A stretch of 14,828 nucleotides of DNA from positions 1 through 14,828 of the forward strand of contig JAGIAU010000023.1 of assembly GCA_017744755.1 (NCBI GenBank), in the 5' to 3' direction. Under the pieces are notes generated by a model. That model did no database searches and was not told the DNA's origin. It saw only the letters and a list, made by a program, of their open reading frames with translations. This document shows positions 12,717-14,828 of this stretch, one piece after another (positions within the stretch are counted from its first letter, which is position 1; each line of letters opens with the position of its first letter). The translations under genes and the position numbers were made by a program. The stretch comes from Microbacteriaceae bacterium (GTDB taxonomy: Bacteria > Actinomycetota > Actinomycetes > Actinomycetales > Microbacteriaceae).

Positions 12717-14828
12717 ATGGCCGCACTGGACCCCGATCACTACCCGGTCGACCCCTGGCGCCTCGTCGAGGCGCGCTTCGAGCCCGCAGCCGCGGCCCTC
12801 GGCGAGACGCTGTTCGCGATCGGCAACGGCTACCTCGGGATGCGCGCGAACAGCTCCGACGGCCGGGACGCCCACGAGCACGGCACGTTCATCAACGGAC
12901 TGCACGAGACCTGGCCGATCCGCCACGCGGAGCACGCCTACGGCTTCGCCGAGGTCGGGCAGACGATCGTCAACGCGCCGGACGCGAAGGTCATCCGGCT
13001 CTACGTCGACGACGAGCCGTTCGACCCGGGCACCGCCGAGTTCCTCGAGTTCGAGCACTCGCTCGACTTCCGCACCGGGATCAGCCGCCGCGCCGTCGTG
13101 TGGCGCACGCCGGGCGGCAAGCGCGTCCGCGTCGTCGGCACGCGCATGGTCTCCTTCGTCGAGCGCCACCTCGCGATCATCACCTTCGAGGTCGAGCTCC
13201 TCGACGACGCCGCGCCCGTCACGCTCTCCTCGCAGATCCTCAACCGGCAGGACGCCGGCGACGCCGGCGCCGGCGCCCCCGGCACCGTCGACCCGAGGAA
13301 GGCGGAGCGGCTGCGCGAGCGCGTGCTCGTGCCCGACGGCCGCTGGCAGGAGGACGGGTTCAGCGCGCTCGGCTACCGCGTCGCGAACTCCGGCATGACG
13401 GTCGCCGCGATGGCGCATCACACCATCGAGACCTCCGACCCGATCGAGACCGAGCACAGCATCGGCCCCGACCTCGCGAAGGACGTGTTCCACATCCAGG
13501 CGCAGCCGCGCTCGGTCATCCGCCTCACGAAGCTCGTGAGCTACCACACGGGGTCCCGAGCGCCCGTGCGCGAGCTCGTCGACCGGTGCCGTCGCACGAT
13601 CGAACGCGCCATGCACGCCGGCGTCGATGCCGAGGAGCGCCGGCAGCGCGAGTGGCTCGCGGCGTTCTGGGAGCGCTCGGACGTGCGCGTCGAGCACGAC
13701 GACCGGCTGCAGCAGGCGATCCGCTGGAACCTTCTCCAGCTCGCCCAGGCCTCGGCGCGCGCCGACGGGCTCGGCATCGCGGCGAAGGGCGTCACCGGCA
13801 GCGGCTACAGCGGGCACTACTTCTGGGACGGCGAGATCTACGCGCTGCCGTTCCTCGTCTTCACCGACCCGGACGCGGCGCGGAACGCGCTCCGCATGCG
13901 CGTGCGGATGCTGCCGGCGGCGAGGCGCCGCGCGCGGATGCTGAACGAGGACGGCGCGCTCTTCCCCTGGCGCTCCATCAACGGCGAGGAGGCGTCCGCC
14001 TACTACGCGGCCGGTACGGCGCAGTACCACATCAACGCCGACATCACCTACACGATCGCGAAGTACGTCCGCGCCACCGGCGATCTGCAATTCCTGGCCT
14101 CGGGCGGCATCGACGTCGCGGTGGAGACCGCGCGGCTCTGGGCGACGCTCGGCTTCTGGCGCAGCTCCGAGGCCGGCGACAGCTTCCACATCCATGGCGT
14201 CACCGGGCCGGACGAGTACACGACCGTCGTCAACGACAACCTGTTCACGAACGTCATGGCGCGCTTCAACCTGCGCTACGCGGCCCGGGCGCTCGATCAG
14301 CTCGAACGGGAGCAGCCCTCGGACTTCGCCCTCGCCGTGGAGCGCCTCGGCATCGCCCCGGCCGAGCCGGAGGAGTGGCTGCGGATCGCCGACGCGATCG
14401 CGATCCCGTATTCGGAGCAGCTCGGCGTCCACCCCCAGGACTCGCACTTCCTGGAGCGCGAGGTCTGGGACCTCGCGAACACGCCGGAGGACCGGCACCC
14501 GCTGCTCCTGCACTACCACCCCCTCGTCATCTACCGCTTCCAGGTGCTCAAGCAGGCGGACGTCGTGCTCGCGCTGCTCCTGCAGGGCCAGCACTTCACC
14601 GCGGAGCAGAAGCGCGCCGACTTCGACTACTACGACCCGCTCACGACGGGGGACTCGACCCTCTCGGCGGTCGTGCAGGCGATCGTCGCGGCCGAGATCG
14701 GCTACCAGGACCTCGCGCTCGAGTATCTCCGCAACGCGGTCTACGTCGACCTCGAGGACCGTCACGGGAACACGGCGGACGGCGTCCACGTCGCCTCGGT
14801 CGGCGGCGTCTGGATGGCGCTCGTGAAC
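12717..14828 (+). CDS. Glycoside hydrolase family 65 protein, probable disaccharide phosphorylase, 3'-truncated
   Basis: 704 codons are open to the last base of the window; relatives are about 780-840 residues, so roughly the last tenth is missing. The ATG has GGAGAGG (12702-12708) 8 nt away, inside the HAD gene. Predicted reaction: phosphorolysis of an alpha-glucoside such as maltose, trehalose, kojibiose or nigerose to beta-glucose-1-phosphate and glucose. An N-terminal beta-sandwich (about 1-270) with IGNGYLGMRAN precedes an (alpha/alpha)6 barrel. Active-site marks: FWDGE with Trp370-Asp371; general acid Glu500 in HGVTGPDEYTTVVNDN; Lys612-Gln613 in VLKQADVV, which bind the -1 glucose in known members; and a probable phosphate loop GDSTLS (645-650), which in maltose phosphorylases I recall as HDSSLS. 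MLNEDGALFPWRSINGEEAS matches the actinobacterial subgroup paired with Rv3400-like HADs (Rv3401). The exact disaccharide cannot be read from sequence. A short Asp-Ala-Gly-rich stretch lies near residue 180. Confidence 0.92.
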   Translation, partial: MAALDPDHYPVDPWRLVEARFEPAAAALGETLFAIGNGYLGMRANSSDGRDAHEHGTFINGLHETWPIRHAEHAYGFAEVGQTIVNAPDAKVIRLYVDDEPFDPGTAEFLEFEHSLDFRTGISRRAVVWRTPGGKRVRVVGTRMVSFVERHLAIITFEVELLDDAAPVTLSSQILNRQDAGDAGAGAPGTVDPRKAERLRERVLVPDGRWQEDGFSALGYRVANSGMTVAAMAHHTIETSDPIETEHSIGPDLAKDVFHIQAQPRSVIRLTKLVSYHTGSRAPVRELVDRCRRTIERAMHAGVDAEERRQREWLAAFWERSDVRVEHDDRLQQAIRWNLLQLAQASARADGLGIAAKGVTGSGYSGHYFWDGEIYALPFLVFTDPDAARNALRMRVRMLPAARRRARMLNEDGALFPWRSINGEEASAYYAAGTAQYHINADITYTIAKYVRATGDLQFLASGGIDVAVETARLWATLGFWRSSEAGDSFHIHGVTGPDEYTTVVNDNLFTNVMARFNLRYAARALDQLEREQPSDFALAVERLGIAPAEPEEWLRIADAIAIPYSEQLGVHPQDSHFLEREVWDLANTPEDRHPLLLHYHPLVIYRFQVLKQADVVLALLLQGQHFTAEQKRADFDYYDPLTTGDSTLSAVVQAIVAAEIGYQDLALEYLRNAVYVDLEDRHGNTADGVHVASVGGVWMALVN

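Noticed and set aside
11733..14789. A 1018-codon minus-strand frame opposite the HAD and GH65 genes
   Set aside because: Shadow of the HAD and GH65 frames; the GH65 frame itself is open to the window end and carries all catalytic motifs.

Overview
The window is very GC-rich (about 70% by eye), densely coded, and carries 11 protein genes plus one tRNA. Protein families, GTG starts, leaderless-looking promoters with TAGGCT-type -10 boxes and a PolA without proofreading residues all point to a high-GC Actinomycetota chromosome, most likely Microbacteriaceae; the genus cannot be named from this sequence. Most of the region looks like core chromosome. The order pyk - ANTAR response regulator (PdtaR type) - polA also occurs in Mycobacterium, as far as I recall (Rv1617, Rv1626, Rv1629), so this is probably an old actinobacterial block into which smaller genes have been inserted.

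Layout. (1) 2-4247 and on to 5136, plus strand: 3' part of gltD (glutamate synthase small subunit), pyk (pyruvate kinase), a lipoprotein serine hydrolase of the beta-lactamase/class C family, and a luciferase-like (LLM) F420/flavin-dependent oxidoreductase. (2) 5167-5252, minus strand: tRNA-Leu(CAA), divergent from a PdtaR-like response regulator with an RNA-binding ANTAR domain (5305-5907). (3) 5908-6983: the accessory spot. A DUF559/Vsr-like putative nuclease gene with an AbiEi-like N-terminus lies on the minus strand between two direct copies of a palindromic intergenic repeat (5937-6002 and 6928-6974, 44 of 47 positions identical in the shared core). (4) 6984-7415, minus strand: a PaaI-type hotdog thioesterase, divergent from polA (7460-10180). 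(5) 10216-11880: a DUF885 putative metallopeptidase. (6) 11921-14828: a beta-phosphoglucomutase-like HAD enzyme and a GH65 glycoside phosphorylase, 4 nt apart; the GH65 gene runs off the window end.

How the genes fit together. The HAD/GH65 pair should turn an alpha-linked disaccharide plus phosphate into glucose and beta-glucose-1-phosphate, then glucose-6-phosphate, which feeds glycolysis and finally pyruvate kinase. GltD supplies electrons for glutamate synthesis. PdtaR acts on RNA, by family knowledge. The remaining enzymes (lipoprotein hydrolase, LLM oxidoreductase, thioesterase, DUF885) have unknown substrates.

The strongest candidate for something undescribed is the repeat-flanked DUF559 gene: a putative nuclease bracketed by direct palindromic repeats, which resembles a selfish or excisable cassette. 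The second pattern is that four start codons lie 6-8 nt behind a TANNNT box, suggesting leaderless mRNAs, one of which uses the pyk stop codon as part of its promoter. No stretch over 300 bases lacks a gene; the longest gaps are 6821-6983 and 5908-6004, and both hold the repeats.
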